Source of the DNA: Corythucha ciliata
Taxonomy: Eukaryota > Arthropoda > Insecta > Hemiptera > Tingidae
Assembly: GCA_038030265.1 (NCBI GenBank)
Contig: CM075938.1
Span: 45,377,189 to 45,441,188, forward strand
Length of the DNA stretch: 64,000 bases
Direction: 5' to 3'
Positions 1 through 11,775 of the stretch are shown here, piece by piece. Position 1 is the stretch's first letter; each line of letters starts with the position of its first letter. A program made the translations under genes and the position numbers. The notes under the pieces are model-generated. The model had not been told where the DNA came from, did not search any database, and worked only from the letters and a program-made list of their open reading frames with translations.

Positions 1-31
1 TCTCTTGGCATAATCATAAAAACGGACTCAC

Positions 32-3000
32 CTGAAGCGCATATAGAAGAAGTGTTGGTGGAGTTGAGGAGCAGCATCGGTGCCGCTGAAGGTGTTGGCG
101 GTTGTTGAGTGGTTGGATTTGAATCCGGAGTCGTCGTGGGAATGGCCGGCGTCGTCGACATTTCAACGAGTTTCTCCAACATGGTCGTCGTCATGGTTGG
201 TTCCATCGACGGCGCCGTGGATGATGAAACGACGGGTTCAGATGTTTGACCAGTCGTCGTTCCATTTGTAGTTAGCGGCGGGGTTGAAACGTCGACCGCG
301 GGAAATGTTGCCGTAACGGGCATCGGAGTTGTTTCAAAGGCAACCCTAGCAAGAGTCGTCAGGTTACTGACTAGTTCGGCTAGAGGCGAAACGCCTGTTG
401 TGGCGTTATTGGATTCAGTTGACGTTGACGACCCGAAAATCGGCGTCAAAGTGGTCGCAGCCACGTCTTCGGCATCAAGAAGAGACGGTGTACTCAACGT
501 CGAAGTACTTGGAGTCGTTTCCATCGGGGGGGTTTCTTGCTCCAATTTCCTCGGGCTTGCTGATGAGGAGAAAATAGGCATCACTGTCGAGAATGCGCCG
601 TCGTCACCCAATGGAGATTTCTCCGTTGACGTAGTGACTTCTCGAACGGGAGTGACGGCCGTTTCAATTACTTCTTTCCTCATTCCTTCATCTGCGATGT
701 TATCCGGAGCCGCGATCCGTTGTTGCTCGGCAATATTATAATTCTTATAGCTCTTTTCCTTTTTAGGCTTCAAGTAAGGTTTTTTTATATCTTCAGTATA
801 ATCGTCGTCCAAACTATTGAAATTATCAGCGGAATTTTCGTCCAAAGCGAGCGGTGCGAGCGTTGAGCTAGACGCTGGTGACGGAGAATGAACAGTGGTG
901 GCGGCGCCGCTTGAATTTAAAACTTCGTCACTTGATTGAGGAGGAACTGTGTGGACCTCTTCGGGTTGGTACGGTCCGTCGAGACCGTCGGGGAAATGAG
1001 CCAATGAGAACATGGGCGTTCCTTCGGTGTCCTCCTTGACGATGGGTGACTCGGTCGAGGCGGTGGTTTTGATCATTTCCGTTGTATTTTGAGAGGGCGT
1101 GAAAGCTGTTGAAGGCTCCGTTGAAGTTACAATACTGTCTGATTTCATGGTTTCGGTGGTCGGGGTAACAAGTTCAGAAGCAGTTGCGTTCGTCGAGTGG
1201 ACTTCTGAATTCGATGAATTCGTGCTAGTCACTCCCGCAGTGGGTGTAACGGGGATTTCAGCCGGGGTTGAAGCCGAGGTTTCGATAATAGACGTCGATG
1301 GTTGTGATGATGTCTCGGGCGTTGGTGATGGCTCTGGTTCGGCAGAGGGTTCAGGTTCTGGGGATGGCGCCAAAGGCTCCGTTACAAGTTTGGCCGACGG
1401 TTCGTGCTTGGTGGACGGAGCTGGTTCAGCTGATGGTTCTGGTTCAGCTGATGGCTCTGGCTCAGCTGATGGCTCTGGTTTAGCTAATGGCTCTGATTCA
1501 GCTGATGGTTCTGGTTCAGCTGATGGCTCTGGTTTAGCTGCTGGGTCTGGTTCAGCCGTCGGTTCCGGTTTAGACGATGGCTCCGGTTCCGCTGATGGTG
1601 ATGGTACAGCCGAAGGCTCCGGTTCCGCTGATGGGGTCGGCTCAGCTGACGGCACTGGTTCAGCCGATGGTTCTGGCTTGGCAGACGGCTCTGGTTCCGC
1701 CGATGGCTCCGGTTCGGCTGACGGTACAGGTTCCGCCGATGGCTCATGTTTGGTGGATGAATCCAGTTCATGAGACGACTCATCATGTTTCGCAGCAGGC
1801 TCTGGCTCAGCTGAAGATTCAGATTCGGCGGTTGATTCGTGCTCGACTAGCTTGACTGGACGGGATGATGAAGTTTCTTCGTGGGATGCCGAAGGTTCAG
1901 GTTTGGGAGTCTCATGAGAGTCAGTTGCCTCAGTTGACGGTTCAGGTTCGGGTGATGGTTGAGGTTCGGCTGATGGTTCGGGCTTGGCAGACGGTTCGGC
2001 AGCTGGCTCAGGTTCCGGAGATGGCTCCGCAGACGGTTCTGGAGAAGGCTCGGCAGCTGGTTCCGGAGAAGGCTCAGCAGATGGTTCTGGTTCCGGAGAA
2101 GGCTCAGCAGCTGGTTCCGGAGAAGGTTCAGCGGCTGGTTCCGGAGAAGGCTCCGCAGATGGTTCTGGTTCCGGAGAAGGCTCAGCAGCTGGTTCCGGAG
2201 AAGGCTCAGCAGCTGGTTCCGGAGATGGCTCAGCAGCTGGTTCCGGAGATGGCTCAGCAGCTGGTTCCGGGGAAGGTTCAGCGGATGGTTCAGGTTCCGG
2301 AGAAGGTTCAGCGGCTGGTTCGGGTTCCGACGAAGGTTCGGTTGACGGCTCAGGCTCAGTACCATCAGTCTGTTCATTATGATGGTGATGTTGACCACTA
2401 TGCTCGCTGTGGTCATTATGATAATGATCGTGTTCACTCGAAGATTGACCTGAAGAACAAAGTCAACAATTAACGAGTCACCGGAAAAAGCATTTCTAGA
2501 ATTCACACCTTCAACGCATGTTGTTTTATCGTCATCCAAAGACATTCCCTCCGGACAGCTGCACTGAAAACTTAGAGACCCAGTGTTAAAGGAACACAAA
2601 TGGGAACATCCTCCATTGTTGTCCTGGCATTCGTCCATGATTCCTAAAGAGAGAAAACCACTTACGTTAATATTCTCGTTTTACCCCCTCCCCTTTCTTC
2701 TATTTTCTACCACTCACTTTTTGTCTTCAAACTACTTGACGGCATTCGGAAATTGTACAGATGCCCGTCCGTTTTTTTCAAATGTTCGAGCAAACGATTT
2801 TTGAGGTCATTCTCGTTGGTCGGGTCGGGAGCCGGACTGTAGCCATCCTTTGTTTGCCATCCGATTCTGTACAAGACTACGACGCTTCCAGGCCTGAAAG
2901 GTTAGACTAGCGTTTAATTTGAAACAATAAATCTCGATGGTGTACGATCATTTACCTGAATTTGATTACTTTAACGTTGACCTCTTGGCCATTCTTAAGT

Positions 3001-4174
3001 AGCGCCGGGTTGTTAAAGAGAGCCATTTTGAGCTAAATTTAGAGACATTTGTATACATTTTTAACGATTTATAGGAGCGTAAAATCGCCTTACTTCATCT
3101 TCTAATGATCTAGCCAAATTCTTGAATTCTTGGGTGTCGGGAAAAGCCAGATCGGACGTAAACTTCATATTGTCTATCGTGAATTCGCCTTCAACGACTT
3201 TTGGCACTGTTCAGACCAAAAATGTTAGATCGGTTTCATCGAGGAGTAAACCATTTTAATCGACCTGACGATCTTACCATAAACGGACGGCATCGACGGG
3301 GATAGCGTTGTCGTTTTTGTTTTTCCTCCTTTGGGAACGGTGCCCGCAAAGCCCGCTCCTTGATACTTTCCTTCTTCGTTAAATCCTCGCGACTCGGCTG
3401 GCTCGGTTGACTCTTGCGAAACTAATACGCCTGAACCATTTTAAACATACAAATTAGAGAGTTTTGCTATATCACGGGCAAGACGAGGACTCACCGACTA
3501 ATATGGCCACTAATATTCCTAAACCTATAACACCCATAAAGCCCCAACAACATTTCTTTTTGCCTCCTCCGCTTAGATTTTTTCGTTTGTCCTGCGTTAC
3601 GTACAATTTTTCCCCTCTGAAATCAGAAAAAAAATGTATTAGCGTTGTCTGAGGTCACAGCGTAGGTGGGTGCGAAGAAAATAGAGGACTAACCTCATAT
3701 ATTTTTTATGTTGATTGACAGGTACGAAATATTCGTCGTAGGGATCTCCCAAATCCAATTCCGTGGATTCTTTTTTAACGGGAATGCCGTTGTTATACGG
3801 TTGCATGTTGACCAGTTCTAAATTCACAGCCTCGGTCACTTCTGCTGCCTTATTCGCCGTATCGTTGGCCGCCGTCGGCATCGTCGTCGTCGTATTGACG
3901 CTTCCATTCTCTCGTTTGGCCGACGGTGTCGATTCCATCAGGCCGCCGTTGATTTTAGCTGAGGGACGTTCACCCTCCTCATTGACGTCGTGGTGTTGTT
4001 GCGAATGACCGTTGACCTGCACCGAACGCGGAGCCGACTGAGGTGGGGTCACCGCAGTCGTTGTTTTAACGTCATTTTTGGCCTCGTCGATGGTGACAGT
4101 CGTCGAGTGAGTCTTTTTATTCGTGTCCTCAGTATCTTCGAAACCGGCGTTCACTTGACCATTTCCAGAGATTT
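32..4174 (-). CDS. SEA-EGF transmembrane mucin-like protein (partial, 8 exons)
   Basis: Spliced gene read on the minus strand. Exons: 3694-4174, 3495-3616, 3278-3430, 3094-3206, 2956-3032, 2718-2893, 2509-2643 and 32-2449. All introns are GT-AG, 59-77 bases long, and reading phase is kept through every junction (about 1,225 codons). Numbering from the first exon shown: residues 1-180 are a polar cytoplasmic region ending in basic and Cys residues (KKKCC); about 185-205 is one hydrophobic membrane segment; about 258-372 is a SEA domain with GSVVV at 317-321; about 377-418 is a six-cysteine EGF module starting DECQ; 420 onward is Glu/Pro/Ser/Ala repeat then Thr/Ser/Pro-rich mucin-like sequence. 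The large exon has no in-frame stop over 2.4 kb. A donor (GTGAGT) at 26-31 shows the gene continues off the left edge. The first exon shown opens mid-codon, so the start ATG is upstream. No signal peptide is visible, so type II topology (N-terminus inside) is inferred. I do not recognise a specific orthologue. Confidence 0.85.
1315..2375 (-). repeat. In-frame coding minisatellite, Glu-Pro-Ser-Ala repeats
   Basis: The large exon holds two blocks of 12-18-base units. About 1315-1830 reads mostly as EPEPSA repeats on the minus strand; about 1930-2375 reads as EPSPEPAA/EPEPSA repeats. The plus strand also stays open across the repeat (Ala-Asp-Gly-Ser repeats) because of the unit composition; I treat that as a shadow, since it has no exon or domain support. 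A His/Asn-rich linker (2395-2445) separates the EGF module from the repeat. Copy-number variation between alleles is likely. Confidence 0.85.
2718..3206 (-). other. Exons encoding the SEA domain with autocleavage motif
   Basis: Three exons (3094-3206, 2956-3032, 2718-2893) encode GEFTIDNMKF, then FKNLARSLEDE, then VKVIKFRPGSVVVLYRIGW, then the closing part of the fold. SEA domains occur next to membranes in mucins and other glycosylated surface proteins. The G-S(V)VV turn is the known self-cleavage site in MUC1-type SEA domains, and the ten residues IKFRPGSVVV match what I recall of human MUC1. Cleavage here is inferred, not shown. The motif lies at 2875-2889, at the start of the exon beginning at 2893. 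Confidence 0.85.
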
Positions 4175-4700
4175 CTAGAAATTGTTTGTGAAAAATTGTT
4201 TAAGAACGGGTGAATAGATATGTACGGCGGGAAAAATTATGATAAAACAAGTTATTTGAGGCTTTGGGAAAGGGGCTTGCAGTTCTCAAACCTAGAAAGT
4301 TTCCGAGCCCGCACGACCGACCGGTATTGCCGGCAGAAATTTTATGCATTAGCCGTTAACACCTCTTTGGACCCTTGCGTTGCCAACTGACATTTTGTTT
4401 TTCCCATCAAGTCAAGCTCAAAAACCCGTCAAAATGTATCTCATCCCGTTAAAAAAATAATAATGGAACAAAAAAAATACAACAACAACAATAATTATTT
4501 TTTAGGAATCTTACAATTAAAATTATGCATTGTATAATGCTGGACGGCAAGTACTCTCTCGCTCACACACTCTCACGGCTTGCTTACGCTGATCCCCCAG
4601 TTTCTGCAGATCCTTACGCGGCTAAAATTGAGAAAGCGCGCTGGTGCGCTGTTCCTGGGGCAAGTAAGCAACTACAGGTTTAGACAAAACACGAACATTC
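4175..4700 (-). other. Upstream intron or promoter side of the mucin-like gene
   Basis: The exon ending at 4174 has a TTTCTAG acceptor and opens with two bases of a split codon, so more coding sequence lies to the right. One weak candidate first exon is 4292-4349 (ATG at 4347-4349, minus strand). It gives the right phase and an open frame through a 117-base intron, but its donor (GTTTGAG) is poor. Otherwise the first exon may be far away behind the repeat arrays. Nothing else is recognisable here. Confidence 0.3.
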
Positions 4701-6930
4701 ATGGTTGAAATTGCGTGAAACCCCTCATTCGTTGCTAAAAGCTGAGGAAATGCGGTAATTCGCGGATTGTCGATGCAACATCAAGACCCGAATTGAGAAG
4801 AAATTGCAGATTGGCGGTGGCGAATGAAATTGCTGCTCTTGGGGAAAGTCGCGGTTAAACTTGAAAAAAGCTCTAAATCATGGCTTAAAAGGAACAAAAT
4901 GGCAGATTCGCGGCTAAAAAACAGAAAAACGGTAATGCGCTGCTAAAATAGAGAATTCACGGCCAAAAATGAGTAAAAGCGATCATTTGCGGCTGAAATT
5001 GAGGAAAGTCCACATTCGCGGTTTCTGTAGGCAAAGTCTGCTAAAATCGAGAAAAAGCGCTAATTCATGACTTAAAGTGGAAAAAACCGCTAATTTGGTG
5101 CTGATAGAGAAAAACGTGAAATCGCAGCTAAAAAAAAAAAAAAAAAAAATAGAGAAAAAAATCGTTAGGTCCCCGGACCCGGAGTTTAGCGTGAATACGT
5201 TTTTTGGCTGGTAAGTGGCAGTTGAGCTAGAGTTCCCTCCACCAATACTAGGCGGCGCACGCGCTGTGAGACCCATTTTGCCACTTTTGCCGAATTGGTC
5301 CCTATATACTCACGGAAAACGGACTCACGTTGAAAAAAACTCCAATAAATTAGCTATAGCTCCCATCTAACCATTAGTGCTGAAAAAGACGCTAATTTGC
5401 GGCTAATATTGGGAAAACGCTGAATCACGGTCAAAATTGAGATAAAAGAGCTAATTCATGGATGAAATTAACGATAAATCGCCAATTTATCGCTGATCAT
5501 AGGCCAAGCCCCTCGCGCCTAAAAGAGAAAAAGCGTTAATTCATGGCGTCTAAATCGAGTAAAACGCTATTCCAGGGCGAGAATTGAGAAAAATGGCTAA
5601 ATCGGGGCTAAAATTGAGCAAAATCGTTGATTCGCGAAGAGTTGGGAGGAAAGGTGCTAATTTGCCTCGGCAATTGAGACAAAAGTGTAATCAAGGTCAA
5701 AAATGAGATAAATACACTAATTAGTGGCTACAATCATGGATAGAAGTGGAATAAGGCGCTAATTCACGGCTAAAATGGAAAAAAGTCCATTCGCAACTAA
5801 AGTTCGCCAATTTACCGTTTTCGGAGGCAATTTATTTCTGAAATTGTGAAAAAAATTCGGGAAAAAAAGGCGGAAAAAATCGCCAATTCACTGCTAAAAT
5901 TGAGAAAAACGATAATTCGCGGTCAAAATTTTTTAAAAAAGCGCTAATCCGTGGCTAAAATTGGGAAAACCCACTGCTAATTTGCAGGTCTCTGGGAACA
6001 AATTTGGCTAAAATCGAGAAAAAGCGGTAATTGAAAAAACTGCTAAGACGCTGAAATGGAGTAAAATGGAAATTTGCAGCTCATAATGAGAAAAAGCTTT
6101 AATACGCGGGGAAAACTTGGACAAACCGCTGATTCGCGGCTAAAATTGAGAAAGAAAAAAAAAAGAAAACGTTGATTTTTGTATCTAAAATTAAGAAAAC
6201 GGCAAACCCCCGACACTGGAGGCAATTTTGCCTAAAATTAAGAAAAAGAAAACAGATCATGAATAACAGGAGAAAACGACATTGGTGATTCACAGCTAAA
6301 ATTGAGGAAAACTGTAATTCGCGGCCGAAATTAAGTGAAAGCACTAAAATTGGAAAAATCCTCTGCTAATTCGCGATTTCTGGGGAAAAATTCGGCCAAT
6401 AATGAAAATAATAAATGCTAACACGCTGAAATAGAGAAAAACGTAAATTCGCAGCTAACAATGAGAAAAACAACAACTGCAACTTTAATTCTTAGCTAAA
6501 ATTAAGAAACGCCAATTCACCGTCACTGGAGGCAATTTTGCCCAAAAATTGAGAAGAAAAAAAACAAGTTCATGAATAAAATGCGAAAAAATTGCTAATT
6601 CACTGCTAATATTGAGTGAAATGGTAATTTGTGACCGAAATTGACAAAAAACGGTAAGTGACCAAAAGCAAAAAAAAAAAAAAAAAAAAAAAAAATGCTG
6701 GTTCGCGGCTAGAATTGAGAAAAACGCTTATTCGCGGTTTTGAGAGGCAATTGTTTGACTTCAAAAAGATAAAATTAATGAATAAAAGTGGGAACATCGC
6801 TAATTCACTGCTAAAATGAAGTAAAACGGTGATTGGCGTCCAAATTGTTTAGAGAAAATGCGCTATTTCGTGGCTAAAATTGACTAACAGTGCTAATTCA
6901 CTGCTAAAATTGAGAAAAAGCACCAATTTT
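4700..6930 (+). repeat. Family A tandem array, about 30-base unit
   Basis: Dozens of diverged copies of a unit built on TTCGCGGCTAAAATTGAG followed by AAAAACGCTAA. A variant monomer carrying GGTTTCTGGAGGCAA recurs every several units (for example near 5020, 5825, 6220, 6525 and 6740). An unrelated insert at about 5160-5400 splits the array. No coding potential is evident. Confidence 0.9.
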
Positions 6931-8869
6931 CTTTTATAGAAACAAATATCTGACTCTCTGATCTGACGGGAAATCCGTCAAATTGGCAACGCTGTGCATT
7001 GTTGATGCAGAAGAACTTCCTAATTATCGGGACGATTGAGGCTTGCCCGAGATCAGAGAAGAGGCAAAAATCCAAATTCTTCTATACGTACGGGGGGGGG
7101 GGTATTTTGTTAAGCCTCGCCTCATCGTGAAGATTTTTAGCGTTATTAGGAAAATCTCCGAGGTGATTTCATCCTCATAAATCCTCAATAGGACGGCATT
7201 AGGCAATGCCTGAGAAGACAGACGAAGATGACGACGTCGCCTCTGGCTGTCGTGGGAACTACAAAACTTCAAGGCGTCTTGAAAAAAAACTATTTTTAAA
7301 AGAGCTAAGCGGAACTATTTTAACATAAATTAAACGCGAAAATAAATTGCGAATAGGGTGGGTTTACATCTCAAAACGATATTCGACATTTCAACTGTCC
7401 TTGCAAAAGGACACACCCCCAAGACGGGGCGCTTCAAGAATCAAGGCTCTGACTGACAGAACATCGAACGATGTGAGTCTATAGGCGCCCTAACAGCTAC
7501 ACAGAGGCAGTTATTTTGTCGGTTTACAATTAATTGGGTGTGGTCTTGTGGGTAGCAGTCGGGATAAACGCATAAATCAAAACGTCATAATTATGCTAGA
7601 GGAGTTATTCGCGGCACACGCACTCCGTCAATCGCGAGAGGATGCCGAGGTTAAAGTTTTGAGAAAAAAAAAACCGGAAACAAAACTTCGAGTTGGCTTG
7701 GAGTGGGAGGAAATTGTCCTATCGACATAATTAATGAAATACGAATCAAGGTGGTATTGTATAACACATTTGCATGCGGTGTAGGTCGGGAAACCCCTAA
7801 AAAGTACATTCGTGTGGGCAGGGCACTGCCATGGTAAGGACGGAGTACACATAGAGCGCACTGAATTTTTATTCAACGTCCTTGAAATAAAGAAATGAGT
7901 AAATGGTGAAGAAAGAAAAGAAACTACTTTCAGGATAATTAGGACAGCCTTGTTCATTGAATCATTTGCCTGTCAATTCAGCCTTTCCTTTCCCTGCCAA
8001 CAGTTCTGTTTTTTACTCCTGTGACAATCGGAAGGCCTTTCCCCTCCCTTTTTTTCGACGTTATCACGTACACCACTCTTCCCCCCTTTTTACTTTCAAT
8101 CTCACAATAGTACCGCTACCGCCCCAAGAAATAAATAAAACTTGGCCAAAATACAGACCTATTGAAGTTGAATTGTGATGCGTAGTGGTGTCTTCAGCCG
8201 AAGTTTCGTCACTCATCTTGCCCGAGGCCGGATCATTTGCTACTTATTTTATTATTGTCAGTCTCCCCCTCCTCCAATCTGAAACAATTTTGCGAAAGTC
8301 AAGTTATTTTCGGAACTGTAATAAAATGAAGAATGAAAAGCGCGAGAAAATCGTAATTTAACATTTCTCAAAAAAAAAAAAAAAAAAAATATAGTTAAAG
8401 CGTCTCTTCACTCGAGTTATTCGGACTTTCCCATTGCCACTCTCATTGGAGACTTTACAAGTCCACGCCACAAGGTTTTCACGGTATCCGACCCCACGCC
8501 ATTCTCTTTGTCCCTTACCGACGATTTTTGTGAAATAATTTATGAAATTCTTTGGGAAGACACAAGGAATCAAGATGACCGCACTTGTTGCACTACTGCT
8601 GGCGTCTTTACGATGTCATAACTGCGGCAACAAAAAATTATCAAATCCCTCCCTTTCACCTATAAAGACGTCTTAACCAATATTTACAGTACGAAACGTT
8701 TAGTAAGTATTGCTCGAATTTCCGAAGTTTTCCGACCAGTACAAGGAAAAAACAAAGTCACCGCAGGTAATCCCCTTGCGGTTTCAATTGTCAATTTTAA
8801 GACTAAAATACAATGTTTTGGTAATTGTAATTTGTACAAATTCCGTATATGTTATAGTGCCAGGACTCA
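6931..8869. other. Non-repetitive stretch, no gene recognised
   Basis: Immediately after the array, about 6953-6997 holds a block containing GACGGGAAATCCGTC then AATTGGCAACGCTG. It recurs at about 17709-17753, again just beyond a family A array, so it is probably part of a dispersed element. A G11 run lies at 7092-7102. The short open frames here (all under 110 codons) show no recognisable domain. Confidence 0.4.
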
Positions 8870-9110
8870 GGACTGCGAAATTGGTTTTCGAAAGAGTCCG
8901 AACCGGGAAATTTGGCTTTTGAAAGAGCCAAACACGCGAAATTACATTTTGTAAAGAGCTCAATCCGTGAGAGCAAGTCCGCAAAATCAGTTTTAGAAGG
9001 AGCCAAACTCGTGAAATTTGGGTATTCGTATGAGCGATCCTTCGGAATTATACATAGGTACTTGGCAAGAGCCAAATCCACGGAATACTCTTAAATAAGA
9101 TGCAATATCT
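8870..9110 (+). repeat. Family C tandem array, about 32-base unit
   Basis: Diverged units with a GAGCCAAACCCGCGAAAT core followed by TTTGGTTTTGAAA. The array ends about 40 bases before family B sequence begins. Confidence 0.8.
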
Positions 9111-9209
9111 GTCGAATTGGTTTTTTTGGATTAGCCACTCCCAGACGTGGATCCAGGATTGACTCGGGAGAGAGCCTTAGGAAATTGTGTGCTTGGCAGG
9201 AAATGGCTT

Positions 9210-9935
9210 GTCGCACCCAATCACTGCTTAAAAATAGCTAAACTAGTCATTTCCATCATAAAAATGGCAAAACTGACTATAATGGCGCCCCAAAATGAAA
9301 AAACTGACGACTCGCGCCTTGAAAATGGATACACACCGACAATTTGCGCCTTAAAAATTGCCAAACTGGCCATTACCGCTCTACAAATAGCCAAACTGAC
9401 GCTACGCGCCTTAAAAAGGATGAAACTGACGATTAGTGCCCTGAAAATGTCTGAGCAGACGAATTTTGCACTGAAAAACTGCAAAACCGTCCATATGAGC
9501 GCTAAGAGTGGCCGAACTGACCATTCGCGCCTTGGCTTGACGGGGCTCATTGCTCCCTAAAAGAGCAGAACTGACGATTCGCGCCTTGAAAATGACTAAC
9601 CTGTCTGCTTGCGAGCTAGAAACAGTCAAAATGGCGATTCCCGCTTTAAAAATGACCAAGAAGGCTTTACGAGCCGTGAAAATGGATAAACTGACGATTC
9701 GCGCCCTGAAAACGCCTGAATAGATGTCTCCTGCCCTGAGAATGGCAAAATCGGCCATTCACGCGCCTAAAATGCCAACACTGGCCATTCTCGCCTTGGT
9801 TTGATGTACTATTCGCACCCTATAAATGATAAAACTCATGCGTAGCGCATTAAAAATGGCCAAACTGGATATTCACGCCCTAAAAGTTGGTAAAACTGAC
9901 TCTATGCGGCCTATAAATGGCCACCAAACATAGGA
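9210..9935 (+). repeat. Family B tandem array, about 30-base unit
   Basis: About 24 diverged units with the core CTGACNATTCGCGCCTT followed by GAAAATGGCCAAA. One or two further units lie at about 10085-10130. Open frames of 100-140 codons occur on both strands purely because the unit lacks stops in some frames. Confidence 0.9.
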
Positions 9936-10294
9936 CCGTCACCACCTTACCAACGCCGTTCCTTCATTAAATAAAGCTACCTCTTTCAAGGGTTACTTGT
10001 AAGAGAAAAAAAACCTTTTTACCAACCTGATTGAGTCCCCCCCCCCCCCACCAATGTTGGCTACTGCAATGCTTCCTGGAGCTAGCTCGTTCGCGCTATA
10101 AAATGGCTTGTCTGACTATAATTGCAAAGCAGTTTGTGGCGTGAAATCACAAGTTTTGGGGCTGGATACATTATTTTAGGGATTTATAACGATTCACCCT
10201 CGGCTTTTCCAGGGTCAACGCAAGACCCTAAACGAGCGCGGCTCACAAGCCCCCCCCCCCCCACGCCTGGCCACTTATACGAAACAAATTTTTA
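9936..10294. other. Spacer with two C13 runs
   Basis: Poly(C) runs at 10037-10049 and 10250-10262 flank isolated family B units near 10085-10130. No gene recognised. Confidence 0.5.
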
Positions 10295-10915
10295 ACAAGG
10301 GGCAAATGCACGAAACTTTGAGTATGAAATTGGGGTTTGAAAGAACCAAAATCGTGAAATTTGGTCTCTCGAAGGCGACCATTTCGGTTCTCATGGTCTT
10401 TCACAGGCTTTTGAAAGCCTTCAAAGGTTCTTTTAGGCTTTCAAAAGATTTTTTAGGCTTTCAGACGAAAAAAAAAAAAAAAACTAAAATTAAAGTAAAA
10501 TTGCCAGAAGACTCTCTAAGCCTCTCAAGGCGTTCATCAAAGTCTTCCATATAGGCTATCGAAGGCTTTCCAAGGCCATTTGAAGGTGTTCATATGCTCT
10601 CAAACCCCATGATAGGCTCTCTAAAGGTGGAATTCCTATGCTGCGACTGAAGCGACTGCAGCCGCACGACTCTAGCCGTGCGATCCGAGTCGTGCGGTCG
10701 GAATCGCTTGGTTGAATTCCTATAAGCCGCAGCACAGGAATTCCACCTTAAGGCTTGTGAAGGCTATCAAAAGCTTTCTTAGGCTTTCCTGTTGATTTGC
10801 CAGACAGAAGACTCTTCAAGCCTCTCGATGGCGTTCACAGGCTCTCAAAGTCTTTCATGCGTAATAGGCTGTTGAGCGCTCCCCAAGGCTCTTAAAGATT
10901 CTCCTACGCCTATAG
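10295..10915 (+). repeat. Family C units followed by family E array
   Basis: About 10295-10400 carries two or three family C units (GAGCCAAA-type). It passes into family E, a short-period array of GGCTTTCAAAGGCTCTC-like units that runs to about 10915 and is split by the foldback element at 10625-10748. Confidence 0.75.
10625..10748. mobile_element. 124-bp foldback MITE with TAA target duplication
   Basis: Inverted ends AGGTGGAATTCCT and GGAATTCCACCT, with inner complementary segments GCCGCACGACTC and GAGTCGTGCGG. Direct TAA copies at 10622-10624 and 10749-10751 flank it, and removing the element restores the family E repeat. A 3-bp TAA/TTA duplication fits PIF/Harbinger-type transposition; the superfamily is inferred. 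Confidence 0.85.
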
Positions 10916-11189
10916 TCGTACCTGGCAAAAACCGAGCTGATGCAGAACCATGAGTGCGAATCGAGGACGTTTGCAGCTATAAGGCCCGCAGCTTTGTTTA
11001 TATGTATATGAACGTGTAAGATGTGTTGAGAATTAGACCCACTAGACGTTACAAGTTTTGACCGAAAAGTAGGACAAAAAATAGGACACTTTTTACCTCT
11101 TCCCGGGCTCTTTAAAAATGAGCCCAGACGTCCCCGGACACTCCAAAAAATAGGACCTAATCTTAGTTAAGTTAACATGACTATAAATT

Positions 11190-11775
11190 CTGAATTCTAC
11201 GGAATAGACCCAAATTCTGCAGATTTGGTACTTGAAGAAATCCGACTAGAAGAAATGTCGCTGGTTTGGCCCATTCAAATCCCAAATTAGGCGAAATCGG
11301 CGCTCAAAAAACCCAATATCGCGGGTTTTGTATGATCGAAAAGCTGATTTCCCAGCAGCGTTGACTCCACAAAAAGCCAATTTTGGGTTGACCAATTCAA
11401 AATGTCCTATTTCACGGGATTGAAATCAAATAAGCCATCTTCCGGATTTCGGTCCTTTAAAAAAAGCGATTCTACTGGTTGGGATCTTACGAAGTCCAAA
11501 TTTCGTAGATGTAGCACTCACAGAACCAAATTTTCAAGTTTTGACTAATTCAAAAACAAATTTCGCCTTTGACTCCTAACAACAAAAAAAGCAATTCCGA
11601 CGGTTTAGCTCTTTCAAAAACCAAATTTCGCGGGTTTGGGCCCTATCTGAAACAAACTTTTGCCGAGTTGGCCCTTTTCGCGGGATTGGCTCACCAAACC
11701 AACCCATTTCGAAGGATTGGGTCCACTTGAAATTCCAATTTGGTGAGTCCGGTTCCTTCCAAAACGAAATTTTTG
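11190..11775 (-). repeat. Family C array in reverse orientation
   Basis: Units read as CCAAATTTCGCGGGTTTGG with CTTTCAAAAA spacers, the reverse complement of the arrays at 8870 and 56390. Many copies are diverged. Confidence 0.8.

Noticed and set aside
1099..1773. Plus-strand 224-codon Gly/Ser/Ala/Asp frame (and 1984-2382)
   Set aside because: It lies opposite the spliced minus-strand exon that is in phase with EGF and SEA domains; the openness is a by-product of the repeat unit.
4700..6930. CRISPR-like array
   Set aside because: Units are directly tandem and degenerate with no distinct spacers, in a eukaryotic context.
9147..9758. Open frames of 109-137 codons on both strands
   Set aside because: They are translations of family B tandem units.
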